Counted from the stretch's first letter, positions 50,012-61,749 are shown. The stretch: 64,000 bases of DNA from Sycon ciliatum (GCF_964019385.1 NC_088645.1:13487638-13551637); one strand, 5' to 3'. Numbers and translations: made by a program. The notes: generated by a model from the sequence alone, not told the origin.

Positions 50012-50363
50012 TCATCACACCACGTTCTCCGACTCCCGTTTACGTCTACGTCTATGGTGAAAAAACCAAAACGGGTGGTCGTGTCAGCAGACAGGCACAG
50101 TTCTTGACGCGTACACGCAGTCAGGTTTTTGGAGAAATTTGAACCCACGTACATCGAAGTACAGGGTCGCTCGGAAAAAGGCTGGGGGAGATACGCACGT
50201 TCATACAAAAAGTCGTATACCCCCCTCTCCATACCACGTCCACGTCTCCCGTTTCCTCTGCTCCCGTTTTCACCCCATATACGGATCATCATGACAACCG
50301 ACCAAAAACTCCTTACGTGGACGTAGACGCAGCGCTTTGTACCATGGTGTGATGACAGCCTAG
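50012..50363. mobile_element. MITE, AGGCNGTCATCACACCA ends, copy 1
   Basis: GGCCGTCATCACACCACGTT at the start and ATGGTGTGATGACAGCC at the end are inverted repeats. The interior is non-coding and CGT-rich. It is directly followed by a second copy in the same orientation. Confidence 0.8.
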
Positions 50364-50780
50364 GCCGTCATCACACCACGTTCTCCGACCCCCGTTTACG
50401 TCTACGTCTATGGTGAAAAAAACCAAAACGGGTGGTCGTGTCATCAGACAGGCACAGATCTTGACGCGTACACGCAGTCAGGTTATTGGAGAAATTTGAA
50501 CCCACGTACTAGTACATCGAAGTACAGGGTCGCTCGGAAAAAGGCTGGGGGAGATACGCACGTTCATACAAAAAGTCGTATACCCCCCCCCCCCCCCCCT
50601 CTCCATACCACGTCTACGTCTCCCGTTTCCTCTGCTCCCGTTTTCACCCCGTATACGGATCATCATGACAACCGACCAAAAACTCCTAACGTGGACGTAG
50701 ACGCAGCGCTTTGTACCAGGGAGTAGTACAATACCGGTATTGTACTACTCCCTGCTTTGTACCATGGTGTGATGACAGCC
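50364..50780. mobile_element. Same MITE, copy 2, carrying a palindromic insertion
   Basis: Direct repeat of the preceding unit with few differences, plus a longer poly(C) run at 50585-50600 and the 35-bp insertion at 50719-50753. Confidence 0.8.
50719..50753. repeat. Perfect 34-bp palindrome inserted with 11-bp duplication
   Basis: GGGAGTAGTACAATACC and its exact complement GGTATTGTACTACTCCC, plus one T. GCTTTGTACCA flanks both sides (50708-50718 and 50754-50764). Copy 1 of the host MITE has a single GCTTTGTACCA at 50335-50345, that is, the empty site. Confidence 0.85.
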
Positions 50781-50785
50781 TAGCA

Positions 50786-51752
50786 GGGCGCGCTCACACT
50801 GCTGTACTGCGACCATGAGCACGCGTCCATGCGTCAGCAAAACGCAGAAACGTGGCAGTCGTGCTCACACTAGGCCTCGTACACGCGTAGACGTGAAGTT
50901 GTCACACAAACTTTACGAATAGCAGTTCGTATCCAAAAGAGTTCGTGCGTTTCCTAATAAAGTTGTGGCCCGTTTTGGATGTAATTTTTCGCACGTTGCA
51001 TGTTGGAGGAAGTGCCTCGTGGCTCGTATTCTTGAAGTCGACGAAAATAAATCATACAATCAGGAAGGTTTGGACTCTTGAGGGACTGCCGCTGACAGCC
51101 AAGCGCTTTCACTTTCCTGACCTCGTGGTCAGAGCAAGTGCCAGTGCAGTGGAAATTCCGGTAGTGGTTTCTTTCGTCTTTTGCCGAGATGAGAACTGTA
51201 TTTTCCGATGATATGTAACTGAAATGTCTTGAGGTATGGCATTCCATCATCGCAGAAAAGTAGAGAAAGATGATTTCCCAACCCGAAAAGCCAGACCAAG
51301 CTGCCATCGTATTGAACGAGTACACTGTAGAAATTGGTCACCAGTACTGGTCACTGACCTGATCACAAGGAAGCAACTACAAAAACAAAAACAAAATGAC
51401 ATCGTCCAAAAAGGGCAAAGAATGCATATATTATGGCGGTGCGTGCGTGCAGGACCATAACTACAAAATTTTAAAAATGTACAAATGTCGAGGATGACAT
51501 CGACAACCGCCGAGTTTCATGAATCAACACACCGGAATTTGAGAAATTGAGCATACTTCGAAGTACTTCAGGCCAGGTTGTACACAAATACGCTTCACGT
51601 CTACGATCATGTTGCCGCCAAGTCGTGGCACCCCCCTCCGAAGGTCGCGGTCACGATTTGAAACGTGGCCGCGACGTTTTGGTCAAGTTCATGCCGTTGC
51701 CATGCAACTTGGCCGCATGGACGCTGGTTTTGGTCGCAGTGTGAGCGCGCCC
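50786..51752. mobile_element. MITE with GGGCGCGCTCACACTG ends
   Basis: Perfect 16-bp terminal inverted repeats. The ends resemble those of the TTA-duplicating MITE at 11943-12615 (GGGCGCGTTCAGACTG), so probably the same superfamily. No target duplication survives. Confidence 0.75.
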
Positions 51753-52009
51753 TTAGCGGGGGTTATGTACTCTTGGTATTGTACTACATGTACTCCCTGG
51801 ATACAATCTACTATTGTAGGCTGTGTTTACATGAGGCGTTTCAACCCGGGTTGAGTTCGATCCGGGTCAGATTTCAACCCGCCATGTACACGAAATGCAG
51901 AATGGCGCGTTTACATGACGCATTGCGCTTGACCAGGGTTGAAATTTTGCCCCGGGTTGATTACAACCCTCCCCTTGTAGGTAGCCCTTTCCCAAAGGTG
52001 CTCTTTTAA

Positions 52010-53231
52010 GGGTTGGTTCACATATCGCCGGTACGCGCCGGGAGTCACCGGCGGTGGGCTTCTTGCAACCTCTCCCGGCGCATTGCGATTGTGTGAACCA
52101 GTGCAGTCGTAACAAAATCATACGGTAAAATATCGCAAGGGACCGCTGGCAAAGGCGGTGTTTACATGAAGCGTTTCAACCCGGGTCGAGTTCGACCCGG
52201 GTCAGATTTCAACCCGCCATGTGCACAAAGTGAATGGCGCGTTTACATGACGCATTGCGCTTGACCCGGGTTGAAATTTCGCCCCGGGTTGATTTCAACC
52301 CTCCCCCCAAGGGGAGGGTTGAAATCAACCCGGGTCAAGAAAATCGTACAAACGTACTTCTGTGCGTATCTCGCGCCAGGTTTGAACAGCACTGCAGAAG
52401 AAGTGCAGATGCAAATTTCGCGCGAACGGATTCACGTGACCATACCGGACTGTAGAAGTGGACTTTTGGCGGCATATCAGTATTTGACCCGGGTCAACTG
52501 TCTTCATGTAAACGCTCACCTCTTTTGTCTATCGTACAGACTTTCAACCCGGGCTGAACTCGACCCGGGTTGAAATTTCTCATGTAAACACAGCCAAAGT
52601 TGGACAGTGCCCAACTCTTGCGATCTGCCCCGGCGCCGATCCCGTACGATTTTGACCAAAAGTGGTTTGTGAACCGTTCGCGCCGGTGATCGCCGGCTGC
52701 CGGGAGCCAGACTTTGTCAAAATATCAAACCAATACTTGTCCTAAATTTTCCTGAATTGAAGCTAGAGAGGAGGTCCGTTCGCCATTCTTGTAGTCGCTT
52801 CAAGGCGGCAAATAAGTCAGGATACCAGCCCGTCCTTCTCGGATGATCTGCTAGACCATTGTGCAACTTATGAGACAAATACAATTGAAACAAATATAAA
52901 ATTATAATGGATACATTGGCAAGTTCTTGTGACTTCATCACCGTTTGCAAGCATAATTTCGACACAATCGCTTACTAGACTGCATTAAAATGTGTAGAAG
53001 TAGTTTCATGATCTGCAGTAAAAGGTAGCACCGAGTGGCCATCACCGAAAGACCTTGAACTACTGAAGAAACAAAGAATTCAAGCTTCAATTGGCAAACC
53101 TGTCGTAGCATTTTGGCACATTCTGTACTACTTTGCAGTAGATTTGGTACTCGAACCGTAGGCGCAACGGATCGGGAGCTGGCTCACCGCCGATGTCTTG
53201 CGGCGCCGATTTTGCTTATGTGAACCAACCC
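52010..53231. mobile_element. TTAA-duplicating MITE inserted in the outer copy
   Basis: Ends GGGTTGGTTCACATA and its complement TATGTGAACCAACCC, with TTAA at 52006-52009 and 53232-53235. TTAA targeting is typical of piggyBac or Kolobok. GC-rich CGCCGG motifs lie inside both ends. Confidence 0.85.
52154..52595. mobile_element. CCCGGGT-rich MITE, inner copy, nested in the TTAA MITE
   Basis: GGCGGTGTTTACATGAAGCG..TCATGTAAACACAGCC ends. Same family as the outer copy at 51819-53456. AAA flanks both sides and could be a 3-bp target duplication. Confidence 0.75.
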
Positions 53232-53587
53232 TTAATTCGAAACAAATGCGTGTCTGGCGCCAGGTTTCAATAGCAGCGCACACGCAATTTTCGCGCGAAA
53301 TGATTCACGTGATCATACAGGACTCTACTATAGAAGTGGACTTTTGGCGGCAGATCAGTATTTGACCCGGGTCAACTGCCTTCATGTAAACGCTTACCTA
53401 TTTTGTCTATCGTACACACTTTCAACCCGGGCTGAACTCGACCCGGGTTGAAATTTCGCCCCTGGTTGATTTCAACCCTCCCCTTTGGGGGGGGGGCACA
53501 GAACCGGTTCGCACTGTTCTTTGAGACTGTGCATGATTGTGCAGTTTGTCTGCAGGGCAGTGTACGCATACCCCTGCGCTGCAATCA

Positions 53588-55995
53588 TTTAGAAAAGCGA
53601 TCCTGTCAGCTTTTCTATTATTGTGTTCACATGGCAGAAAAAAACGACATCGCTATGCTACGTAAGTTTCTACGTAAGGTGCTCGGTATTTCACTTAGGC
53701 TACGTAAGTCTCTACGTAACGTGCTCGGTATTAGATCTACCAACGCGTAGGCATACATTGTGTTCAGTGCACATGCATGCAGTCCGCGGATCCGTGTTGG
53801 GACGTGCATGCGCGAGGAACTTCCTTCTTTGGAACTGCTTCTTGCATGAGCTGTTTCGGATATTTCGTCTCATGGCCTGGCTTATTTCGTTTCGACGCTG
53901 CTGAGACCTCCTTTCGCGGAATATTACTCAATGACAGGTGAGTTGACCAGTTGCCTTTGATTCATTTGCTGGTGTTGACTCTTTCATTCAGGAAAAGTGT
54001 GCTGATTTTGGGGCGGAATGCAATAAATAATGGAAAAGTTGACAGGATCTCTTTTCTAAATTTTGCTTTTCTGCTGCCGAGCTGCGAGGCCTCCTTTTAC
54101 GGAATACTCAATGACAGGTGATCTCTAAGTTTACCGGTTTCCTTCGATTCATTTGCTTATGTTCACCTTTCATTTACGGAAACGTGTGCTGATTTTATTC
54201 GGATTTAGATCCATTTTTATCTCTTTGGGAGTCTTTGCCCTTGTCTACAGTGTGCGAAGAACGCGAGTTCAACTTCTTGACGGTAAGGCTTATGTTAGAT
54301 GTGTTGTCGAAATACTCATATTCATTGTACATTGGTACGTTACAAGTAAGGCACTGGTCAGTGGCATACTATCGTTGGCAGTTCCCAATCTGGAGGGAAA
54401 GGTTCAAGTACCAATTGACCGAGTTTGAAAAATAAGTTCGCATATCAGGGGAAATCTCTATTGTGGAGAGGTTCAGTAACTTGTTTGTTTCATACGAAAC
54501 AAGCCAATGGGTGCAGTCCCGTCTCGTGAAAATCTCGTTTGCGCGGGCCAAGTGCACATACGCCATGACCCGATCTCACGAAATTTCCTACGACAGTTCA
54601 TTTCGCGTTCCCTGCAAGTTTCGCGTCCAAAGGTGCGAAGTTTTGCACTTCATGATGTAGAGCGAAAGTTTGTACGCATTTTCGTTTTGCAGAATCTCTC
54701 TAGTGACTCAATTGTTTCATACGAGACGAGTCAATGAGTCGGTGTGGCTTAGAATCTTTCGCTGTAGAAGAAATCTATTCGTATGTCTATTGGAGAAATA
54801 ATTGTATTCACTGGTTATAAAATAGGTTAAGACAAACTCACAGAATAAATACCATCGGTCCCTTGGTGTTCGTCCTAAAGAGGTTCGACTGGATATCATT
54901 CATACTCACCAAAAGATATGTAAGATTTTATCATTGTGGAGTGCCTTGTTTATCTCTCAGTACCTCCAACCATAGCCTTGCCCCTTTTCTCCTCAGGATC
55001 AGTGTAGTTGTTGGAACGAGGTTTTGGACTCAGCAATGTATTCGTTTACATTTTAATACATGTTTATTGTTCCTCCTTTGCTGTGTTGTTTTAGACAATC
55101 GTGGACTAACAGTTTGAAGTCATTGAACTACTTCCAAAAGTTGTATCGACATCAACAGGATTACGATTTCAGTTTCAATATGATGCTGGATGACCTTATC
55201 ACGATAACCCATGACTATAAACCATTATAAACACAGAATCACCAAAAACATCTGCGACACGCACCTGGCGCATGGCTACATTTCTCAAATAAATCTGATT
55301 GAGGGTGGAGAAATCTGAAATATCTGAAAGGCAAGACAATTTTATGACAGAGTCATGAAATTCTGCAACAGCAACATGCACAGAATGACCTCCGTATAAA
55401 AAAAGTATCACCACCACTGCTCACATGTTTCCCCGCAGAAGAACATGCATTATGCTAGTGCCATTTTCTGCAAGAAAAGGCTTGCACATCAATGCGTATA
55501 ATATGGTATTGATATGATGTGAAGGCCATCATTTACATATTGATATAGGGAATTCCATTGATTGGTGACAGAAAAAACAAAAGAAATTATAGCAATATAA
55601 ACTGCTTTATGGCAGTTTTCTAAAAAAGGTTATTGTGTTCTAGTCCATGGACCCCGTCTAAAAAGTAAGAAATTAACGAAATGTGATAGCTGAAAATTAA
55701 AATTTCACACAAAACCTCACAATAATCACAACACTTGAAATGCTGCTTTCAACACTAAACTTGTACTGCACCAACAATTGGCAACATGCATGCATAGGAA
55801 AGAGGATCACGAGGGGAAAAGGTCTTCTGCATGTAGCTTTTCATTCTGTGTGTGATTATTGTGAGGTTTTGTGGGAAATTTTAATTTTCAGCTATCACAT
55901 TTCGTTAATTTCTTACTTTTTAGTAGGGGTACATGGACTAGAACACAATAACCTTTTTTAGAAAACTGCCATAAAGCAGTTTTTATTGCTATAAT
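53588..55995 (-). repeat. Arm 2 of the inverted duplication
   Basis: Reverse-orientation counterpart of 22156-24912. The terminal AGAAAAGCGATCCTGTCAGC hairpin also occurs alone at 61708-61735 and, as a variant, near 24432 and 54030. Confidence 0.75.
55588..55993. mobile_element. Long-TIR MITE (foldback), copy 2
   Basis: Same element as 22156-22548, with arms of about 150 bp. Confidence 0.85.
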
Positions 55996-56500
55996 GTACA
56001 CTGCATGTACTTTGGCAGACTGGTGGCTTATTTTCTTTCGCTGGGTGAATACTTGGCGTTGTAGTGTTTTGAGGCACTTTGAACAAAATGAATGCATTGG
56101 CCTGACGAGATTGATGTGCATGTGTGTAGCTTTTGCCAATCTGACAGCATTGAGCCATGTGTGAATCACTTGTCAGATGGCACTTTGGAGCAAATGCTGC
56201 ATTCTAGGCCACATGGCCGTCAAGTATGTATGCTTGAGGGTCTTCCTGCCTCTGACATCTGTGCACACATATAATTATACATGCATGGAAAATATACGTA
56301 AAAACACTAGTTAGAAATCACATCACCAGACGCAAGCCCTTTTTCGGCCAGAACATAACTTCCACTCCAATGTCACAAGCTATACAAATTATCTACGTGG
56401 AGATAAAAGTTTAATAATAACGATGAAAATTATGAATGCCGCAGACATCACCACCCAACATGACAATTTGTTCAAGCTTTGAGATTGTGTGTTTCCAGAA

Positions 56501-56681
56501 TCGGGTCCGGCGGATTCTGTCGGCAGAAAAATTGGCAGAATTCGGTACTTTTTCTGGCAAGTTTCATGCATGTTTGGTATGTGGATAAATAAATGGAGCA
56601 GAATTCAAGGAATTGCCCACCATAAGGTTTGTATGGTTCTGCCAATTTCACTGCTTTTCGAGCAGAATCCGCCGGTCCCTA
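56501..56681. mobile_element. 181-bp hAT-like MITE with 8-bp target duplication
   Basis: TTCCAGAA at 56493-56500 and 56682-56689. Ends GGGTCCGGCGGATTCTG and CAGAATCCGCCGGTCCC. Interior matches the MITE at 38591-38793 (GGTATGTGGATAAA, GGTTCTGCCAATTTC). Confidence 0.85.
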
Positions 56682-56957
56682 TTCCAGAATCGATGTTGTA
56701 GCACTTGGGTTATTTTGGTGAGTTTGCACCCCGTGTTCATGAGTTGTTTCTGCACTGTTCATGCCCATTTGTCACACAGACTCTTTATCTTAGCCCTCAC
56801 TTTTTGTAATATTACGCGTCATGTGTCACACTTCTTTGGATTTTTAACCTTTGTTTTTCCCTTGATCACTTTAGTTCCGTATTTCCACTGATGATCGGAG
56901 CTTGAAAATCGATTCTTTTGATATGTCTAGCATAGAAGCGGCGAAATGCCTGGTTAA

Positions 56958-57423
56958 GGGGGCAGCCTACCCATAAATTTCATATGGCATTCAATTGACC
57001 GTAACTTTGGTGTTTCTCAATGGATTTGAGTGAAAATTTGACCACACACTCCTGCCACTATGCTGGCCCTCAGGACATGATTTACAAGTTCTTGCGCCTC
57101 ACTGACAGGCTTTCCAGGCCGGAAAAACTCAAATTTCCGGCATAGTGCCACGGTGTGCGAGCCACCCAGGAGCCAAACAAATGCATTTACAATTTTTTCA
57201 CATTTTCGTGCTCATTCTGTTCGTGCGTGGGACTCAAACCTAGAACAAGTCCAGAAGCAGCCATGGGTGATGGGGTAGGGCCCCTCAACGAGGCCCTGGA
57301 ATCTGTCACAACGGAACGAGTGGGCGTTCTCTCACACACTCCCACAGACCCAAGTCAATTTTTGAATTTTTTTAGGTTTAGGGTGTGGTAGTCTGCCACC
57401 TTATTTTTGGGTAGTCTGCCACC
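56958..57423. mobile_element. TTAA MITE unit 1 (truncated)
   Basis: Begins GGGGGCAGCCTACCCATAAA after TTAA 56954-56957. Matches unit 4 up to about 57387, then jumps to two copies of the end motif GTAGTCTGCCACC. The central hairpin is missing. Confidence 0.8.
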
Positions 57424-57427
57424 TTAA

Positions 57428-58463
57428 GGTGGCAGACTACCCAAAAATTCGCTGAAAAATCGAATTTGTAAATTCATATTGAGTGCTACGTCAGTTGAAA
57501 GAGCATGAATAGCTGCAAATTCTCTGAAAATTGTGTCCCGATCTGACCGGCCGTTCAAGAGTTATGGCCGAAAATGTGCCCTTCCAAGGAAAGATTTTTT
57601 TGTTGCACGCTGTCATTTGTTGGCAGCACTGTATTTGAATGTGAGCAGACCGTGCGCAACTTGTCGTATCATGGAAACACGTGAAAGTGTGCAGAATTTT
57701 GCTCCAAGTCCAAAAAATCAGGTTTTTGAGCCACGTATTGGGCTGCACGGCGGCGGGCGAAGCCCGCCGCCGTGCAGCAGGACTTTTGCCAGCACCCTCG
57801 TGACGTTGCAGATATGTGGCTTGATTATTTGTAGTTGACATTGATTTAGTGACTTTGGCAAGTTTGAGTCGTGTCAAGAAGTCAGGTAGGATTCAGTACT
57901 AGGCAGTAGTGAAACGTGAGTGGTAGTCTTTGCCGGTTTCTGAGGGTATCCTGGATTTGGTGTGCAGCGCTGTGGAAATGGCTTGCTGTGGAGGTCCCAG
58001 CACTGGATGTTGTATCAAAGGTACGACCTCGTAGCACACCCTAAACCTAAAAAAATTCAAAAATTGACTTGGGTCTGTGGGAGTGTGTGAGAGAACGCCC
58101 ACTCGTTCCGTTGTGACAGATTCCAGGGCCTCGTTGAGGGGCCCTACCCCATCACCCATGGCTGCTTCTGGACTTGTTCTAGGTTTGAGTCCCGCGCACG
58201 AACAGAATGAGCACGAAAATGTGAAAAAATTGTAAATGCATTTGTTTGGCTCCTGGGTGGCTCGCACACCGTGGCACTATGCCGGAAATTTGAGTTTTTC
58301 CGGTCTGGAAAGCCTGTCAGTGAGGCGCAAGAACTTGTAAATCATGTCCTGAGGGCCAGCATAGTGGCAGGAGTGTGTGGTCAAAATTTCACTCAAATCC
58401 ATTGAGAAACACCAAAGTTACGGTCAATTGAATGCCATATGAAATTTATGGGTAGGCTGCCGC
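57428..58463. mobile_element. TTAA MITE unit 2 (opposite orientation to unit 1)
   Basis: GGTGGCAGACTACCCAAAAA..GGGTAGGCTGCCGCC, about 1.04 kb. Shares TTAA 57424-57427 with unit 1; the right target reads CTAA (58464-58467). Contains the perfect hairpin 57742-57778. Confidence 0.85.
57742..57778. repeat. Perfect 17-bp GC hairpin with GAA loop
   Basis: GCTGCACGGCGGCGGGC, loop GAA, then its exact complement. Identical at 58792-58828 and 60208-60244, while surrounding sequence has substitutions. Confidence 0.95.
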
Positions 58464-58467
58464 CTAA

Positions 58468-59513
58468 GGGGGCACATCACCCAAAAATTCGCTGAAAAAT
58501 CGAATTTGTAAATTCATATTGAGTGCTACGTCAGTTGAAAGAGCATGAATAGCTGCAAATTCTCTGAAAACTGTGTCCCTATCTGACCAGCCGTTCAAGA
58601 GTTATGGCCGAAAATGTGCCCTTGCAAGGAAAGATTTTTTTGTTGCATGCTGTCATTTGTTGGCAGCACTGTATTTGAATGTGAGCAGACCGTGCGCAAC
58701 TTGTCGTATTATGGAAACACGCGAAAGTGTGCAGAATTTTGCCCCAAGTTCAAAAAAGTCCAAAAAATCACGTTAAAAAACCACGTATTGGGCTGCACGG
58801 CGGCGGGCGAAGCCCGCCGCCGTGCAGCAGGACTTTTGCCAGCACCCTCGTGACGTTGCAGATATGTGGCTTGATTATTGTAGTTGACGTTGATTTAGTG
58901 ACTTTGGCAAGTTTGAGTCGTGTCAAGAAGTCAGGTAGGATTCAGTACTAGGCAGTAGTGAAACGTGAGTGGCAGTCTTTGCCGGTTTCTGAGGGCATCC
59001 TGGATTTGGTGTGCAGCGCTGTGGAAATGGCTTGCTGTGGAGGTCCCAGCACTGGATGTTGTATCAAAGGTACGACCTCGTAGCACGTGATAAACGTAAA
59101 AAAATTCAAAAATTGACTTGGGTCTGTGGGAGTCCGTGAAAGAACGCCCACTCGTTCCGTTGTGACAGATTCCAGGGCCACGTTGAGGGGCCCTACCCCA
59201 CCACCAATGGCTGCTTCTGGACTTGTTTTAGGTTTGGGTCCCGCGCACGGACAGAATGGGCACGAAAATGTGAAAAAAATGTAAATGCATTTGTTTGGCT
59301 CCTGGGTGGCTCGCACACCGTAGCACTATGCCGGAAATTTGAGTTTTTCCGGCCTGGAAAGCCTGTCAGTGAGGCGCAAGAACTTGTAAATCATGTCCTG
59401 AGGGCCAGCATAGTGGCAGGAGTTTGTGGTCAAAATTTCACTCAAATCCACTGAGAAACACCAAAGTTACGGTCAATTGAATGCCATATGAAATTTTTGG
59501 GTGATGTGCCCCC
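58468..59513. mobile_element. TTAA MITE unit 3
   Basis: Perfect inverted ends GGGGGCACATCACCCAAAAA; right TTAA at 59514-59517. Same orientation as unit 2, hairpin at 58792-58828. End sequence differs from the other units, so it is a distinct subfamily. Confidence 0.85.
58792..58828. repeat. Perfect 17-bp GC hairpin (unit 3)
   Basis: Identical to 57742-57778. Confidence 0.95.
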
Positions 59514-59521
59514 TTAATAAA

Positions 59522-60558
59522 GGGGGCAGCCTACCCATAAATTTCATATGGCATTCAATTGACCGTAACTTTGGTGTTTCTCAATGGATTTGAATGAAAA
59601 TTTGACCACACACTCCTGCCACTATGCTGGCCCTCAGGACATGATTTACAAGTTCTTGCGCCTCACTGACAGGCTTTCCAGGCCGGAAAAACTCAAATTT
59701 CCGGCATAGTGCCACGGTGTGCGAGCCACCCAGGAGCCAAACAAATGCATTTACAATTTTTTCACATTTTCGTGCTCATTCTGTTCGTGCGCGGGACTCA
59801 AACCTAGAACAAGTCCAGAAGCAGCCATGGGTAATGGGGTAGGGCCCCTCAACGAGGCCCTGGAATCTGTAACAAAAGGAAAGAGTGGGCGTTCTCCCAC
59901 ACACTCCCACAGACCCAAGTCAATTTTTAAATTTTTTTAGGTTTAGGGTGCGCTACGAGGTCGTACCTTTGATACAACATCCAGTGCTGGGACCTCCACA
60001 GCAAGCCATTTCCACAGCGCTGCACACCAAATCCAGGATACCCTCAGAAACCGGCAAAGACTACCACTCACGTTTCACTACTGCCTAGTACTGAATCCTA
60101 CCTGACTTCTTGACACGACTCAAACTTGCCAAAGTCACAAAATCAATGTCAACTACAATAATCAAGCCACATATCTGCAACGTCACGAGGGTGCTGGCAA
60201 AAGTCCTGCTGCACGGCGGCGGGCGAAGCCCGCCGCCGTGCAGCCCAATACGTGGCTCAAAAACCTGATTTTTTGGACTTGGAGCAAAATTCTGCACACT
60301 TTCACGTGTTTCCATGATACGACAAGTTGCGCACGGTCTGCTCACATTCAAATACAGTGCTGCCAACAAATGACAGCGTGCAACAAAAAAATCTTTCCTT
60401 GCAAGGGCACATTTTCGGCCATAACTCTTGAACGGCCGGTCAGATCGGGACACAATTTTCAGAGAATTTGCAGCTATTCATGCTCTTTCAACTGACGTAG
60501 CACTCAATATGAATTTACAAATTCGATTTTTCAGCGAATTTTTGGGTAGTCTGCCACC
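59522..60558. mobile_element. TTAA MITE unit 4
   Basis: GGGGGCAGCCTACCC..GGGTAGTCTGCCACC with TTAA 60559-60562. Orientation opposite to units 2 and 3. Hairpin at 60208-60244. Confidence 0.85.
60208..60244. repeat. Perfect 17-bp GC hairpin (unit 4)
   Basis: Identical to the copies in units 2 and 3. Confidence 0.95.
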
Positions 60559-60562
60559 TTAA

Positions 60563-61749
60563 TTCGGTGGCACGAAATTATAGGTCGGGCGAGGAAATTT
60601 CGACGAAAAATGGAAAAGAGACAAACCCTTAGCCGACGTATAGCGACACCAAATTGCAGAATTTCGTCGCTCTTGAAGAACTCATAACAGAAATAAGGTG
60701 AAAGGTGACTACTGAATCCTCGAGTAAAAAATAAAATAAAAAAGTAAATTATCGTGTCCGTTCCCGAAGGTAACTCACGACGGCCGCTAACACCCGATAA
60801 ACCCTATAAACCCGAATCCTCGAGTGCGACGACTAATTCCTTACTCAGAGAATGCGTGAGACTGGCAAGCAGTGTATACACATATATTTACATGCAAACG
60901 ATCATAATGTTGAGAATTCCATGAGAAAAGTGCACAAATTTAAAGGGTGCATCTGAAAAATAGAATTTGTGTTTCATTTATTTATTTATTTCACTCAACT
61001 CCTGGTTCATGACCAATTGGCACGCAAAGTGCGAGAGAGGGGTGATAGCCAACCACGGCAAGAAAATAAAGGAAAGGAATAAAGAAAAAGAGAAGAAAGA
61101 AGGATAGACAAGAATCCAGCAAGGATATCCTATTGCACAATCGTACTAAATTATGCGATCAGTGTTCCGAAGTGATTTTTCAAATCTGGCGGCTCGACTG
61201 AATGGAGAGTCTTGGAGTCTGTCTGAAAATGCAGGCTGTGATGCACTCGTACAACTAGGGTTCAGAGTTCTCGCCAAGGAGAAGGTCTTATAGCCATGGG
61301 ATTTTTCTCTTGACAAACGCCCTGAGGCCCACAGCCACGGCTTTGCCAATTGTTCGCCGAGAGGTTCTTCCTTTCGCCACGTTCCATGGTTTCCAAAACA
61401 ACTTTCCCACAACCATGGTTTTACCCGTGTGTGTGTGTGTGTAAAAGTAAAAGTAAATTATCGTATCCGTTCCCGAAGGGAACTCACGACGGCCGCTAAC
61501 ACCCGATAAACCCTAGCGGCAGATGCAGCGCCTAACGGTGGGGGTGAGTGGGTAGGTCTCACAACCACTAGCACTAGTGCCGAAAGCGACCCCATTAGCT
61601 GCATCCATGCACCCCTTGTGCCTGGCCACAAGTTCCCAGTTGACTGTGGGTAGCAGCACGGCTGGAAAAACCGCTCCTGTGTGTGTGTGTGAATCCCCTG
61701 TATTTAGAAAAGCGATCCTGTCAGCTTTTCTATTATTGACAATATTGTG
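60563..61749. other. Intergenic with dispersed repeats; no gene seen
   Basis: Two pieces of the repeat seen at 31496-31615 (60743-60810 and 61445-61585), short GT tracts (61427-61442, 61679-61690) and the GATCCTGTCAG hairpin at 61708-61735. No gene supported. Confidence 0.5.

Larger units (their letters stand above)
51819..53456. mobile_element. CCCGGGT-rich MITE, outer copy, split by a TTAA MITE
   Basis: Starts GGCTGTGTTTACATGAGGCG with TTTCAACCCGGGTTGAGTTC; resumes after the insertion at 53236 and ends at a CGACCCGGGTTGAAATTTCG segment. The right tip is lost. A further solo end lies at 49895-49948. Confidence 0.7.

Noticed and set aside
56886-56925. CTGATGATCGGAGCTTGAAAATC as a hammerhead
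   Set aside because: CTGATGA and GAAA are present, but helix II does not pair and no helix I or III can be drawn.
57899-60453. Repeated 122-codon frames in the TTAA MITEs as a gene family
   Set aside because: Frames are present in several units but are disrupted in unit 4 and unit 1, overlap the terminal repeats and show no recognised domain; likely chance openness in a GC-rich repeat.
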